From Diphasiastrum complanatum (Eukaryota > Streptophyta > Lycopodiopsida > Lycopodiales > Lycopodiaceae), in NCBI GenBank assembly GCA_029204225.1, contig CM055111.1:44805815-44869814 (forward strand): a DNA stretch of 64,000 bases, in the 5' to 3' direction. Positions within the stretch are counted from its first letter, which is position 1. Every line of letters starts with the position of its first letter. Shown piece by piece: positions 25,695 through 37,155 of the stretch. The notes beneath the pieces were generated by a model. It worked only from the letters and a program-made list of their open reading frames with translations, did no database searches and was not told the DNA's origin. The position numbers and the translations under genes were made by a program.

Positions 25695-27165
25695 AATATC
25701 GGATCAGCGTGAGATGAAGGAGAACTCATGATTATAAGTCAGGTCAAGTGCATCAAACCGATACCTGAGCTCGACCAAACCGATAGCTGGTAGCAGATGG
25801 GCCCACGCGAGTAATAGTGGATCGTAGGAAGATTGTCTCGAACACGCTGAATCGATATCGCATGGATGTAGAGAACTATTAGAAGTTTAAGCAAAAAAAT
25901 TTTAGCGTCGTCCATCAGTATATATAGAGAAAATTCGAAATGATTGCAAACGTGGTGGGTTGAATGTCCGAGACTCGGATTACAATGATGATTACTCCGA
26001 GGCTTGTCAATCAAATCAAACTAACTATCCATCTATCATCAAAATGATTAGTCGATATCCAATAAACCAGAATTAATTTCAACTAAATTATAGTCACATC
26101 TACAATTAAAGCTAAAAAGTATGGTCACATCTACATTTATTGTAGAAATTGACAAGGTTAAGCTATAAATATCTAACATTTTTTATATCCAATCATTATG
26201 AATTTTGAAAATTTCAAAAGCAAGTATTTCACCCGATAGTGCATATGCAGCATGTGAAAACAAAGGTGCAATTCTTGCGTGCTGAACTGATATTGGACGG
26301 AATATGAATGATCAGAGCTTGACTCGATAGATTGTGTAATTTTGGACAGTATGAAAAGTCTACCGAATCAAGCTTTGATCATGCATAATGGGGTCCAATA
26401 GTTTTCAAAATTTCAAAAATATTTTTGTTTATGCAATAGCAATTCGACGCGCGCAGTCCAAATGGAGAATAACCATCTTTTGCCAGGCGCGTTGATCCGA
26501 TATCTGATACACAGAAAAATTATATTGGAGCGCATTACGAACGACTAATGAAAATGTTCTAAATGAACATTATCTCAAAAAAAAAAATCTCGTCTTTACG
26601 GTGCTTAAATAGGACGAGAGATTGTAATAATTCTCTTCGTACACGTTTTTTAAAGATATTTATCATTTGTTTATTATTTGTTTAATGATTCTTCGAAGAG
26701 GCTACTGATTGAATCAGATATAGATTCTAGGGTCAGGGCTAATGATGATTCGTTGAATCTAGTGGTAGACTAGTTAATGTATTCCGGCGTAGGTACAAAT
26801 TTGTCTAACTCTGATTGGTGGATAAACATAGACTGTGTTTTTCAATTCATTATTTGACAAATGTATGGCTGTGATCAACATGAATTGGCTATAAATATGG
26901 ACACCACTTGCCATATTTCAATTCCGTGGTCTTTTATTTTGAATATACTAGTCTTTTTGTTTTCTCTCTATCTCGCGATATCAAATCGATGTGCGCCTTC
27001 CCAAACAGTGCATGGTCATATTCATTTAGACACGCTGAATCAATATCAGCCACCTCTGACGTGTGCTCGTGACAAATTTCAATCTCATCCTAACGATATC
27101 GGATCAACGCGCGCACTCTTGTTCATTCCTCTACCAATATCATTCTGTCGCGTTGAACCGATATC
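25695..27165. promoter_or_regulatory. H3/Y divergent control region, copy 1, with paired inverted half-sites
   Basis: Half-sites related to ATATCGGATCAACGCGC face their reverse complement: 26436-26455 with 26486-26504, 26977-26996 with 27029-27049, 27095-27114 with 27147-27165, and a site at 25695-25710 with degenerate partners around 25748-25763. Starts of paired sites are 50-53 bp apart. The last site ends 9 nt before the Y start codon at 27175. A larger imperfect palindrome lies at about 26306-26392. Confidence 0.8.
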
Positions 27166-27174
27166 AGGTTCAAT

Positions 27175-28702
27175 ATGGCTAGTTCTTCCATGTCCTCAAA
27201 TAACAAACTTCTGGATTTTTTTAATGCCAGTGACATTCCATCTGAGAAATTAGAGTATTTTGCTAGTATTTTTTTTTGCTTTCTTCGATATCGATAAGCT
27301 AGTTTATGAGAATCGTTATAATTTAATTTCTTATCTTGATAATTTTTTTTCAGATTATTAGTAATCATGTTTTGGATATAGATAGTTTTTGTTTCGTTCA
27401 TTTTCAGGACCTTGTGCATTTCCAACCATCCTCTAAGCATAAACACAATAGAAAGTACTCTAACCTGCATGACCATTTCAAAAGAAATATATGTTGTGAT
27501 ATCCACAAAAGAATATGTTGACTTCTTATCGAAGACATGATATTTGTCTTTTATATATCTGCTGAAATTCCAGATGATGAGTCTGTTGAATCTTCAACTG
27601 TTCCATTGATTGAAGCATCTGCACCTGCTCCCGTTGATGTAGATGATGCAGATACTGATATAGGTGTTGAAGCTGAAACATCTATGGCTTCAGATTATCA
27701 AAAAACACTCCCTCGTTTTATAATCCTCTCTGATTCTCTTCCATCTACATCCCCTGTTAATCAACTAACTCTACTTGATGTTCCCTTATATTTTATAAAT
27801 TATGAAAGTTATATTTCATTTAATGATATAGAAGATGTTTTGAATTTGAGAGAGGATGAAATCCTCTCAATTTTTGCTCAAATTTTATCTGAATTTTATG
27901 ACATTAGTTGATTACGCATATGATGACCTTAAAAGTCAGATGGATTATGATAAAGATGGCAATTGAAAATCTGGCAATGAGGCCTTGGAGGTCATGATTG
28001 AAAAATCTAAAGCCTATGAAAAAACTTTGCGTACAGAGGAGGAATTTTTGGAATTCCACAAAAAAAATTTCCCCAAGGCCTAGTTATATCCCCTCTGAAA
28101 ATGTAGAGGCCATTGGAGAACATGACATTAGCAGAGCAAACGTCGTTGATTACGATGATTATGATCTGGTATGTAGATATTATATTGGTATTGATATTGT
28201 TCAGTTTTTTTATTGAGTTTGCAGTGTTATGTATAATTCTAATTTATTTTCTTTTCTCGTTTATAGGATGCTATTGAAATAGATGCCTTTAGTATGAGGC
28301 ATGGAGGCGTTCATGGTGTATCATCCGGGAGAAAAGATGTGTCTCTATCTCATTATTCGAAACACTTTCAAAATAATGAGATTTGTGTATATCATTCATC
28401 TTTTAATCCATATGCAACCACTGTCATTATGGCCATCAAATCATTATCAATCTGTTTAGGAGGCCATAAGTACGTAAGAAGAAATATAAAATAATTTTTG
28501 TGAAAGAGATTTGGCTATTAAAATATTGGGTTATACTCCCAATGAGACTACGAAAAGATCATCTGCAATGGCCCTTTATTTTGGTTACATTGATATGAGC
28601 AAGAGAAAAAATTTAGAATTTTTGGATCCATATGAAAGGAAATTATTCCTTCATGACAATACGACCCGTCTCAATCTTGAAGAGGATGATGATGATAATT
28701 AA
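27175..28702 (+). pseudogene. Gene Y, copy 1 (unrecognised, two exons)
   Basis: Starts MASSSMSSNNKLLDFFNASD at 27175. A frameshift in a T run near 27275 and a TGA at about 27520 interrupt the first third. The central part (27537-27911) is open and acidic, Ser/Thr-rich. A GT-AG intron is visible at 28169-28266 (donor CTG/GTATGT, acceptor TTTATAG/GATG). Exon 2 encodes DAIEIDAFSMRHGGVHGVSS, FQNNEICVYHSSFNPYATT, GYTPNETTKRSSAMALYFGY and an acidic end LNLEEDDDDN. One base is missing near 28492 relative to copy 2. No family is recognised. Conservation with copy 2 across most of the length shows a real gene. It is divergent from the H3-like gene. Confidence 0.6.
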
Positions 28703-28858
28703 ATAATTTTTAGTAATAGATTTTTGATATATTACAAGGATCTCTCTTTTGTTATAAATTTGAATGCCTTTCGAAATATCGTAACACTTGGTGAGTTTTT
28801 AGCTTGATATCTAAATTGTGCTCTTCTATAAAACCACTGAAAAAGTTGAACTAAATAT

Positions 28859-30175
28859 TTATTTCTTGAATTGTCCTCTATGAAATGCTCCCCTTGCTTG
28901 CCAATGAGATTTTTCCATGCCTTGTGATGACCAGATACTTAAGCTCTTATATTCCTTTGCAAAATAAGTTCCATGATGGAGAAGGATGTGCTGCAAACAA
29001 TAATTTTGATTAGTTACATTAGTAGACAAAAAAAAAAGCCTGAATGAGAAAAGTACTAGATAATTATATAGATTAGCACCATGTAATGAGTAACGTTGTC
29101 TATTCCCCAACAATCATGTATAGATTTCACAAATGTGGTGCAATGATTATGCAAAGTCCTCATATCTTTTGATGATAGGTTTTCTTTCCTGATAACACCT
29201 ATGAGTTTGTCTAAGTTGGTCCACACTTGTCCCTTTTCCACTCAATTACTTCCTTCTAGTGTTCGTGTGGCTTGAACAATTTCTCTCCAAATTTCGTATC
29301 TGACACTTGATTCTTTGCATGTGTGATTGGATAAGAATCTTCTTGCTTTAGCACCTCCAATTGATGGCTTATTAGGAACGTTTCCTTTTTTCCCGGAGAG
29401 TCTGTCACTTTTTCAATCGTGACATTTCCTTTATGTAGTCCTGCATTTGACAGAGCTATTTCCAACCTCCTAATTGCTGCTTTAGCCACAGACTCCGATT
29501 TATGATTCCATGCTAGTAGAATATGCAGGTAAATAAGTTTTTCAATAATACGAACCTCAGCATGCAATGTGCATATGTGAACATATTTTAATGGAATTGG
29601 CAGAACACTTTTCATATTTGGATCTTCAGCTTCTCTTGTTGGGCCAGTGTTTGTTGATCGTCCCAAATTCATATTGTAGCAATCCTTCATGCAATAAAGA
29701 CATTAATGCTTTGATGTTGCCCCATGAGAGACATTATGCATACATTTTAATGTTTTCAAATCCCCCAAGGTGCCATTGAATTTGAAAACTTCCATGGTTT
29801 TTGACAATAAATTTCTCACCCTCCAAATGTCTCTTTATAAGCTCGCCATAATTTGTTCTTGAAAATATCCATGAAAGTATTTTATGGTCCTCTTCCAAGA
29901 CCTGTAGAGAAACAAGTAATGCATGACATGTCAATAAAAACTAGCAAGATATGAATTATTAATAAAGATATTCTAAATGAAAATTGAAATGTATACCTGG
30001 AATGCCGCTAACCACCATATGTGATTTTCCAATTGAACACTAAACGTTCGATCAATTGTATCTGAAATTTTGTTCATCAAAGTGACACTCACTCATTCCA
30101 ACTTCTGACCCTTGATGATTTCAGATTCACCCAATTTTATTACAATAATGATCTTTCCATTTACTTGATGTTCGT
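28859..30175 (-). pseudogene. Putative transposase-like gene of unknown superfamily, four exons
   Basis: Minus-strand exons with GT-AG borders: 30175-29998 (QLENHIWWLAAFQ, donor GTATAC), 29901-29256 (EEDHKILSWIFSRTNYGELI, WHLGG, then after a one-base shift near 29735 a C..C pair CLYC, PIPLKYVHICTLHAEVRII), 29240-29080, and 28990-28859 (HILLHHGTYFAKEYKSLSIW, SSQGMEKSH). The order of blocks (GG.LK, CxxC, PL.YVH..TLH, then SL..W..QGMEKSH) resembles a family of uncharacterised transposon-associated proteins I have seen in plants and animals, but I cannot name it. Stops at about 30092, 29690 and 29258 show decay. Exons upstream of 30261 are replaced by Copia LTR. Confidence 0.4.
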
Positions 30176-30260
30176 CTAGATTATAGAATCAAATAATATA
30201 TTGTAGAACATTTCAATGTCAAGGAAAATATTATTGCAATTGTTATAATTGAGCTCACCG

Positions 30261-30584
30261 GATAGAAACTTTTTGGAGCCTCAAGGAGAAACTCGTGTTT
30301 CCTCTCATTATATGGTGATTACTCTTTATTTCCAATGAAACCCGGCTTTGGCACTTTGTAAACACTGTCTACAGGCCGTGCTACAGCCTTATTTCCACAT
30401 GTGTGGAGTTGGATTACACTTATTGATCAATGCTTTGATTGTCTCTACTTGTTTTCTATCAAGCTGCTAAACTAGATCTTGTTTTCTAATGACTAGTTTC
30501 TGATAGATTGTTTAACAAGCATACAATCAACTTTGTGGATCATTCAAAGATCCATTTATGGTCCTTAGTACTGTGCTTTTCACA
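30261..30584 (+). repeat. Copia 5' LTR, truncated
   Basis: Matches 35519-35842 over its whole 324 bp with about 15-20 substitutions and no obvious length change. It ends TTTTCACA just before the primer site. The first 360 bp of the LTR are missing. Confidence 0.92.
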
Positions 30585-30600
30585 TGGTATTAGAGTCAAG
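30585..30600 (+). other. Copia primer binding site
   Basis: TGGTATTAGAGTCAAG directly after the LTR. It resembles the initiator tRNA-Met half-site TGGTATCAGAGC. Confidence 0.85.
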
Positions 30601-31217
30601 TACAAGGCTATTGATCAGTGTTTGAATCTAATCCAATTTTAGTAGGTTTTGGTGCAAAAAGCTAGTATTGGAAGGGCGAGCTGGTATCCAGGTTTTGGTG
30701 AGGGAATTTGATCCCAAACTTTTTCAGCATCAAAATCTGTACTGTTCACACGTGTGGGCATCTTTGAACCAACATTTAATAACCCATATTCATTGGATCA
30801 CAGAAAATTCATCTGGTGTCAGTTTGATGTAATTTTTCATGCAAATCCTAGGATAAGCCACCAAGATCACTTGCCATTGATTAGTTTTGAATTTGTTTCA
30901 TGAAAACTAATTAATCTAGGCTGATTTCAGACCTTCTTAAAGTGGAAACCAGGTCTTGAAAGTACATCAAAGTGAATGAGAGAGATAGAGTAAGTTTTTG
31001 TCCAAGAATAGCCAAGATTGGCAAGATTTGCTTGAGAGTAGTTTTCATCTCATCTTATCTTCACTCCAGCTTTGTGAGGGAGTGATAGAACTGTGATTAC
31101 AAGTCCATCTGTTGGATTAGAAGTCAACATTTGTGTGAAACACTACAATCCTAGAAACCTTTGTGAGTTTCAGGTTCAAACAAATCTATATCTTGTGTGT
31201 AGAATTTTGCTAGTAAG

Positions 31218-32069
31218 ATGGGATCAGTGGGAGCCTACCTTCTAGAAGCTAGTGAGAGGCTAAATTCTACCAATTATGCTATTTGGAAAGTGAGGATGGA
31301 GTCACTAATGGTGCTCCGGGATCTTTATGAGTTTCTAATATATGATGAAGGTGAACCTCTAGGTGCACAAGAATTAGTGAGATACAAGAAGAGGTCTAGG
31401 CTTGCACTTCACTGTATTAAGATGAATGTAAGCAATGATCTTTTAAGGGAAGTATCATCATGTAAGAGTGCTAAAGAGGCTTGGGAATCTATAAAATCTA
31501 TCTATGAGTTTAGTAACACTTCGAGGGTTCTCATGCTTAGGAATCAGATTCTACAAAGCATGAAGAGGAGTGATGAGAGTGCACAGGATTATGTGCTAAG
31601 AATCAAGTTTCTCAATAGGGAGTTAGCTTCCATTGGAGAGAAGATTCAAGATAGTGAGCTTGTTCAGATTTTCCTCAATGGTCTAGGGAGTGGCTTTACA
31701 AATTTGGTCCAAATCTTTGCAATCCAAGACACTTTGCCTAATATAGAAAAGCTACACAGTGTATTAGTGGCTGAAGAGTGTAGGATGATGCATACCAATG
31801 CAAGAATGAATGCTATGTGATGAGAAAGCTAATTTCTCATTCAAAGGCAAGAAGAAGACCAATGGCAAGAAGAAGCACTTCAAGGAGACCAAGGAGGAGG
31901 ATGAGGCTTCAAGCTCAAAGGGCAAAATCAAAGACAAGTCCAAGTACAAATTTCTTTCTGTGGAAAGAAAGGACATTTTGCATCAGAATGTCTCAAGAAG
32001 AAGAAGGCACAAGAGAGCAAACAAAGCAACATTGCACATCAGGAGGAGGAGGAGGATGAAGAGTCATCC
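31218..32069 (+). pseudogene. Copia gag
   Basis: Opens with MGSVGAYLLEASERLNSTNY and AIWKVRMESLMVLRDLYEFL, the UBN2/Copia gag N-terminal pattern, and is open for 200 codons to TGA at 31818. A frameshift near 31810 continues as a Lys-rich linker. A second shift near 31935 brings in the zinc knuckle CGKKGHFASEC, whose first cysteine position reads Ile. Gag forms the particle and binds RNA. The last frame runs directly into the protease. Confidence 0.9.
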
Positions 32070-33863
32070 TTGACGGTTTCCAACAGACCACCATCATCCA
32101 AGAGCAACACCAATGATTCTTGGTGGATTGATAGTGGGGCTAGTTCCCACATGACATATCAAAAGGACATATTCTCCACTTTATTTTCTTACAATGATTT
32201 ATCAATCTATACTGCAGGTAGTCAAGAATGTAAGATAAGTGGAATAGGAACAATTCCCTTGTATGTGGGATCATCCAAAAGGATGAATCTTGATAATCTT
32301 CTTTATGTTCCTAAGTTAACCAAGAATTTGCTTAGTGTTGGCCAGTTAATGGATAATGGCCTAGATGTACAATTTAAGCATGGAGTTTGTTCCATCCTTA
32401 GAAATGATGAATGTATAGCCAAAGGCTTTAAGCAAGGTAGATTGTTTGAGCTTGATGCTAATGTTGCAGTGGAGAGTGTTAACTTGGCATAGGTGGAGTT
32501 ATCAAAGGTGGAACTGTGGCACAAAAGGTTGGGCCACCCCAACTACAAAGCCATGGAATCTATGGTAGCAAAAGAGCTTGTAGTTGGACTCCCCAAGCAT
32601 TTGTCAAAGTGTGGGAAGAGATGTGAAGCATGCAGCCTCTCAAAGGCTCACAAACTACCCTTCTCAAGATCTACATCAAGATCAAACTCTCCTCTTGAAC
32701 TCATCCATTCGGATGTTCATAGTTTTTCACATGAGCCTAATGGTGGTGCCAAGTACTATGTAATCTTCATTGATGACTATTCTAGATTTTGTTGGATGTA
32801 CCTCTTGTCTAGCAAATCAATGGTGTTTGATTATTTTGTAAAGTTCAAGACTTTGGTAGAAAATCAACTTAGTACCAAGATTAAGATATTAAGGAGTGAT
32901 AATGGTTCTCCAATAAGTTGATTGACTTTTGTAGCTCTAATGGCATAAAGAGAGAGTTGCCATGTCCATACACCCCTCAACAAAATGGAATGAGTGAGAG
33001 AAGAAATAGATCTCTTTGTGAGTGTGCTAAGGCCTTAATGCTAGATGCTTCTCTATCCAAACCATTTTGGGGTGAAGCAATAACTTGTGCTAACTATTTG
33101 TGCAATAGATTGCCAAACCAAGCCATTGGAGGAATCACACCATTTGAAGCTCTATTTGGAGAGAAGCCCAATCTCAAGGATCTCAAAGTTTTTGGATCCA
33201 CTTCCTATGTACACCAATCCTTGGATAAGAGAAGGAAGGATGATGCAACATCCATCAAAGGCATCTTTGTGGGATATGGTGAGAATAGCAAAGGTTATAG
33301 AGTCTTCAATCCCGTCACTAGCAAGATGATAGTGAGTAGGGATGTTATTTTTGATGAAGGACATGCTTGTGATTTGGATGATAATGCTACTAATCATCTT
33401 GATGCCGAGGATCATGCTAGGATGGAGGAGGAGCTTCCAAGTGAAGAAGAACTTGAGGATCCACCGCAAGATGCAAGAACTCCAAGAACTCCAAGAAAAT
33501 CTACAAGGGAAAGATCCGAGCCATTGAGGCTGACCTATGATGGTCAAGGTGATCAAAGGGAAGGCTCATCATCTTTCACATCTTACACCTTTCTTACTTC
33601 AATGTTAGATGAGCCAACATGCTATGAAGATGCTTGTAAGTCTAAAAGTTGGATGGATGCTATGCAAGTAGAGTATGATGCTCTTATTGAGAATCATACG
33701 TGGGATCTTGTGGATCTTCCTCAAGGGAAGAAACCTCTTGATTTCAAGAGGGTATTTAGATTGAAGTATAATCAAGATGGATCAATAAGCAAGCATAAAG
33801 CTAGGCTTGTTGCCAAATTTTTTTACAAACCAAAGGCATTGATTATGATGAGACTTTTGCTCC
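32070..33863 (+). pseudogene. Copia protease and integrase
   Basis: The protease active site is seen as WWIDSGASSHMT. A TAG at 32490 interrupts before the integrase zinc-binding domain (LWHKRLGHPN .. CEACSLSKAHKLPF). The integrase core keeps D (LIHSDV), D (ILRSDNG) and E (PQQNGMSERRNRS). A deletion and frameshift near 32905-32925 follows the second D. GEKPNLKDLKVFGSTSYVH and the GYGENSKGYRVF block follow normally. A further frameshift occurs near 33825-33880 at the start of the reverse transcriptase. Confidence 0.93.
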
Positions 33864-33864
33864 T

Positions 33865-35122
33865 GTGGCTAAGCTTGTTACTATCAGGTTGATCATTAGT
33901 CTTGCTACAACTTTCAATTGGGAGCTATTCCAACTTGACTTCACAAATGCATTCCTCAATGGTTATTTGGAGAAAGAGATCTACATGAGGCAACCCGAGG
34001 GCTTCATCAAGGCAAAGCATGAAGGAAAGGTGTGTTTTTTGAAGAAGAGCCTTTATGGGCTCACGCAAGCACCTAGAGCATGGTACTCTAGGCTAAACTC
34101 TTTTCTCATTTCCATCAATTTTGTAATGAGTGCCTATGATCCATCATTGTATATAAGTTTTCATGATGACATGATCATTATTCTTGGTTTGTATGTAGAT
34201 GACATTATCTTGAGTGGTAATGATCTAGATGGAATTAGAGATGTAAAAATTGCTTTAGCAAAAGAGTTTAAGATGGCAGATCTCGGCCTATTAAGCTTCA
34301 TTCTTGGAATAAAGGTTATTAGAGGATGTGATTTTAGCTTCATTTGTCAATCTAAATATGCTACATCCATCCTAGATATATTTGGTATGAAGAATTGTAA
34401 AGGCATCGAGAGACCAATGGAGCAACATGTAAGAGCATCTATTGGTTGTGATGAAGCATCCTTTGAGGACATCACATTATATTGGCTCCTTGATCTATTT
34501 AACTATAACTAGACCTGATCTTAGTTATAGTGTTGGAAAGTTAAGCTAATTCATGCAAAGTCCTCTAGTTTCACATTGGAAGATGGCCAAAAGAGTTCTT
34601 AGATACATTTCATCCACTAAGAATTTTGGCATTTTGTATAGAGGAACTAATCTTGGCTTAAGAGCCTATAGTGACTCAGATTTTGCAGGCGACAAAGTGG
34701 ATAGAAGATCAACAAGTGCCTTTGCCACCTTTCTATGTGATGGAGTAGTATCATGGCTTTCCAAAAAGCAAGATACCATCTCTCTATCTTCCACAGAATC
34801 CGAATACAAGGCCTTGACATCGACATGCAAGGAGGTCTTGTGGCTCAAAAGGCTATTGGTGGAGCTTCATGTCATGGAGGAGGAGATCCCTATCATGTAT
34901 TGTGACAACCAATCAGCCCAATCACTTGCAACTAATCCTACATTCCATGCAAGGAGCAAACACATCGAAATTGCTCATCATTTCGTGAGGAAAAAAGTGC
35001 AAGCTAAAGAGATCAAGCTCCAACACGTGCCATCATCAAGTTGCTTGGCTGATTTGTTTACTAAATTTTTACCTAAAGATTCATTTGTCAAGCTTAGATC
35101 TTCAATTGGAGTTATTGATTAA
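33865..35122 (+). pseudogene. Copia reverse transcriptase and RNase H
   Basis: Reverse transcriptase blocks: QLDFTNAFLNGYLEKEIYMR, KSLYGLTQAPRAWYSR, and catalytic YVDDIILSG near 34193. A frameshift and TAG near 34490-34512 break the thumb. RNase H continues with SDSDFAGDKVDRRSTSAF, SLSSTESEYKAL, CDNQSAQSLA and HARSKHIEIAHHFV, ending at TAA 35122. Confidence 0.95.
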
Positions 35123-35146
35123 AGCATTGTGATCTCCAAGGCTAGA

Positions 35147-35158
35147 TTTGAAGAGGAG
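35147..35158 (+). other. Copia polypurine tract
   Basis: TTTGAAGAGGAG immediately before TGTGAAAAATTGCC, the inferred LTR start. Purine-rich as expected for plus-strand priming. Confidence 0.75.
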
Positions 35159-35842
35159 TGTGAAAAATTGCCTACATTGGCAAATCTAGCCATGTAGAAT
35201 ATTGTACATTTTATCAATATTGTTTGTTGTTTACTTGAATGGCCAAAGTGCCCCTTGTACATACACACCTAAAGTAGGTTACCACGAGTCAAGAGGAGTG
35301 GTTGTGTCCATTTGGTAGTGATTCCTACTTTGTAGGATCTAGAGCATGATTTATGATGAGATTTGTACCTACTACCAAGCATGACTCTTGGATCTAGGCT
35401 AGGGTTTTCAAATTAGGGCAAGAAAGTGGAGTCTACTTCCTTATTACATGCTGGATTTTCACCTAACTTAGCAAAGGAAGTGTGTTTTACTATGTATTCC
35501 CATTCTCCATAGTGAGAAGATAGAAACTTTTTGGAGCCTCAAGGAGAAACTTGTGTTTCCTCTCATTGTATGGTGATTACTCTTGATTTCCGATAAAACC
35601 CAGCTTTGGCACTTTGTAAACATTGTCTACAGGCCATACTACAGCCTTATTTCCACACGTGTGGAGTTGGATTACACTTATTGATCAATGCTTTGATTGT
35701 CTCTACTTGTTTTCTATCAAGCTGCTAAACTAGATCTTGTTTTCTGATGACTAATTTCTGATAGATTGTTTAACAAGCATACAATCAACCTTGTGGATCA
35801 TTCAAAGATCCATTTATGGTCCTTAGTAATGTACTTTTCACA
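35159..35842 (+). repeat. Copia 3' LTR, full length
   Basis: 684 bp, beginning TGTGAAAAATTGCC after the polypurine tract and ending TTTTCACA. The second half matches the left LTR. Confidence 0.85.
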
Positions 35843-35852
35843 CACCCCCCCC

Positions 35853-35935
<83 letters not shown>

Positions 35936-35942
35936 ACACATT
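35843..35942. repeat. Compound (CT)n(CA)n microsatellite
   Basis: C run, then CT repeats, then about 25 CA repeats directly abutting the Copia 3' LTR. Confidence 0.97.
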
Positions 35943-36593
35943 TCAAAAAATGTAATCTCTCCGTTTTTCTCGAGGATTCTAGAAATGCACTACCTCCATC
36001 AATTACACGTCATTGACATTTTAGGGTATACGTGGCCTAATCAAAAAAGAGAAAAAAACATTTTTTTATCATTGTTGACATTCTTCTCATTTTACGGATA
36101 TTTTTCTTTTATTATCCTAAAGAGACATCCATACCCCTAATCATAACCTTAATATATAGCCCTACCCTAATCCTGATCCTTACATATTAAAAAAATCCAT
36201 AAAGAAAAAAAAAGCAAAAATTTAGATTTCCACATTGCAAAAAGTTACACCAATGATCAAACAAAATGATTGTTGGCATTATACATAACTCAAGCATTTC
36301 ATATTTTCTCTCTCATTCAACGAATCAATGCTTATAATGCTTCAAATAAATGTTTCTTAATAAAAATGTTTATCTTTATTTTAAATCGGTGTCAATCAAA
36401 TCCTATGGCAGTGATCCATCCACAAAAGAAAGAGAGAAAGAAAGACAAGCATATTACTCCCATAGTTGTACTGATCCATGCCAAATTTCACGCATATATC
36501 TTTTTCTTAATGTTAAGTAACGAACAAGGTCATATCAACATCTCTTCAGTGTGGTTAATGAAAAAAGAATTTAATCAAATTTTGTATTTGTAG
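35943..36593. other. AT-rich stretch, possible upstream part of gene W
   Basis: A 107-codon plus frame (36270-36593) ends at the acceptor of the W exon, but its composition is not convincing. No family recognised. Confidence 0.25.
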
Positions 36594-36796
36594 ACACAAG
36601 TGCTCATAAGGTATATGGTAATATTCATAGGAGAGATTGGTTTAAAAATTACAAGGACAATTGTGTAGGTCTTAGCATGTATATGTGTGGTAATAGTAAT
36701 CATAAGGCATTAGGGTATATTAGAACTCAAAATGGGCCCTTTGTCAAAATGTTGTTTTTGACTTCGCATGCTTTCAACGCTTATGTGTCCCAATGA
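36594..36796 (+). other. Gene W, terminal exon (unrecognised)
   Basis: A TTTGTATTTGTAG acceptor is followed by an open frame of about 67 codons to TGA at 36794, including KVYGNIHRRDWFKNYKDNCV, MYMCGNSNHKALGYIRTQNG and a C-terminal FNAYVSQ. The last dozen or so codons also exist in block copy 1 (22490-22530, minus strand) with conserved protein sequence. Upstream exons are not visible and may have been displaced by the Copia element. Function unknown. Confidence 0.4.
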
Positions 36797-37155
36797 TGGT
36801 GTCCATCTGTGATGAACTGTAATAGTGGTTGATGGATGGAAATCATATTTAATTTCCTGGCCAAATTTTCATGATTTTCAAATATCCCGCCGGGCAGAAC
36901 AACAATTGTGATTGGACCACAGTTACTGCCCAAATACTCTTACGTTGCCCGTTTTTGTACATGCGAGGTTGATTTGACATCAATAGTCGTAAACTCTAGT
37001 TAACTAATCCTTGTAGTTTAGGAACTTCTTGTCATTCATAGGTATAACTCTCATTCTCTTCATTCTATCTCTTATTTTGGATTGTCATTCTTAGGTTTAC
37101 CTCTCAATCTCTTCATTCTCTCCGTTCTCAACTTGCACACACGTATTTTTGACTA

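Larger units (their letters stand above)
25329..28838. repeat. Block copy 1, H3-Y segment (direct copy of 40438-44276)
   Basis: Plus-strand similarity to 40438-44276 starts at ATGATGGTCACCCTCTTGGC and ends near GTGCTCTTCTATAAAACCA. It covers the 5' part of the H3-like gene, the palindromic control region and all of gene Y. Confidence 0.92.
30261..35842 (+). mobile_element. Ty1/Copia retrotransposon, decayed, 5' LTR truncated
   Basis: Order of domains gag, protease, integrase, reverse transcriptase, RNase H is the Copia order. The right LTR is 684 bp, but only the last 324 bp of the left LTR remain. Primer site, leader, polypurine tract and both LTR inner ends are recognisable. At least three stop codons and five frameshifts make it non-autonomous. 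No target-site duplication can be checked because the left end is missing. Confidence 0.95.

Noticed and set aside
33152-33556. 134-codon minus-strand frame in the Copia element.
   Set aside because: Antisense shadow of the integrase region.
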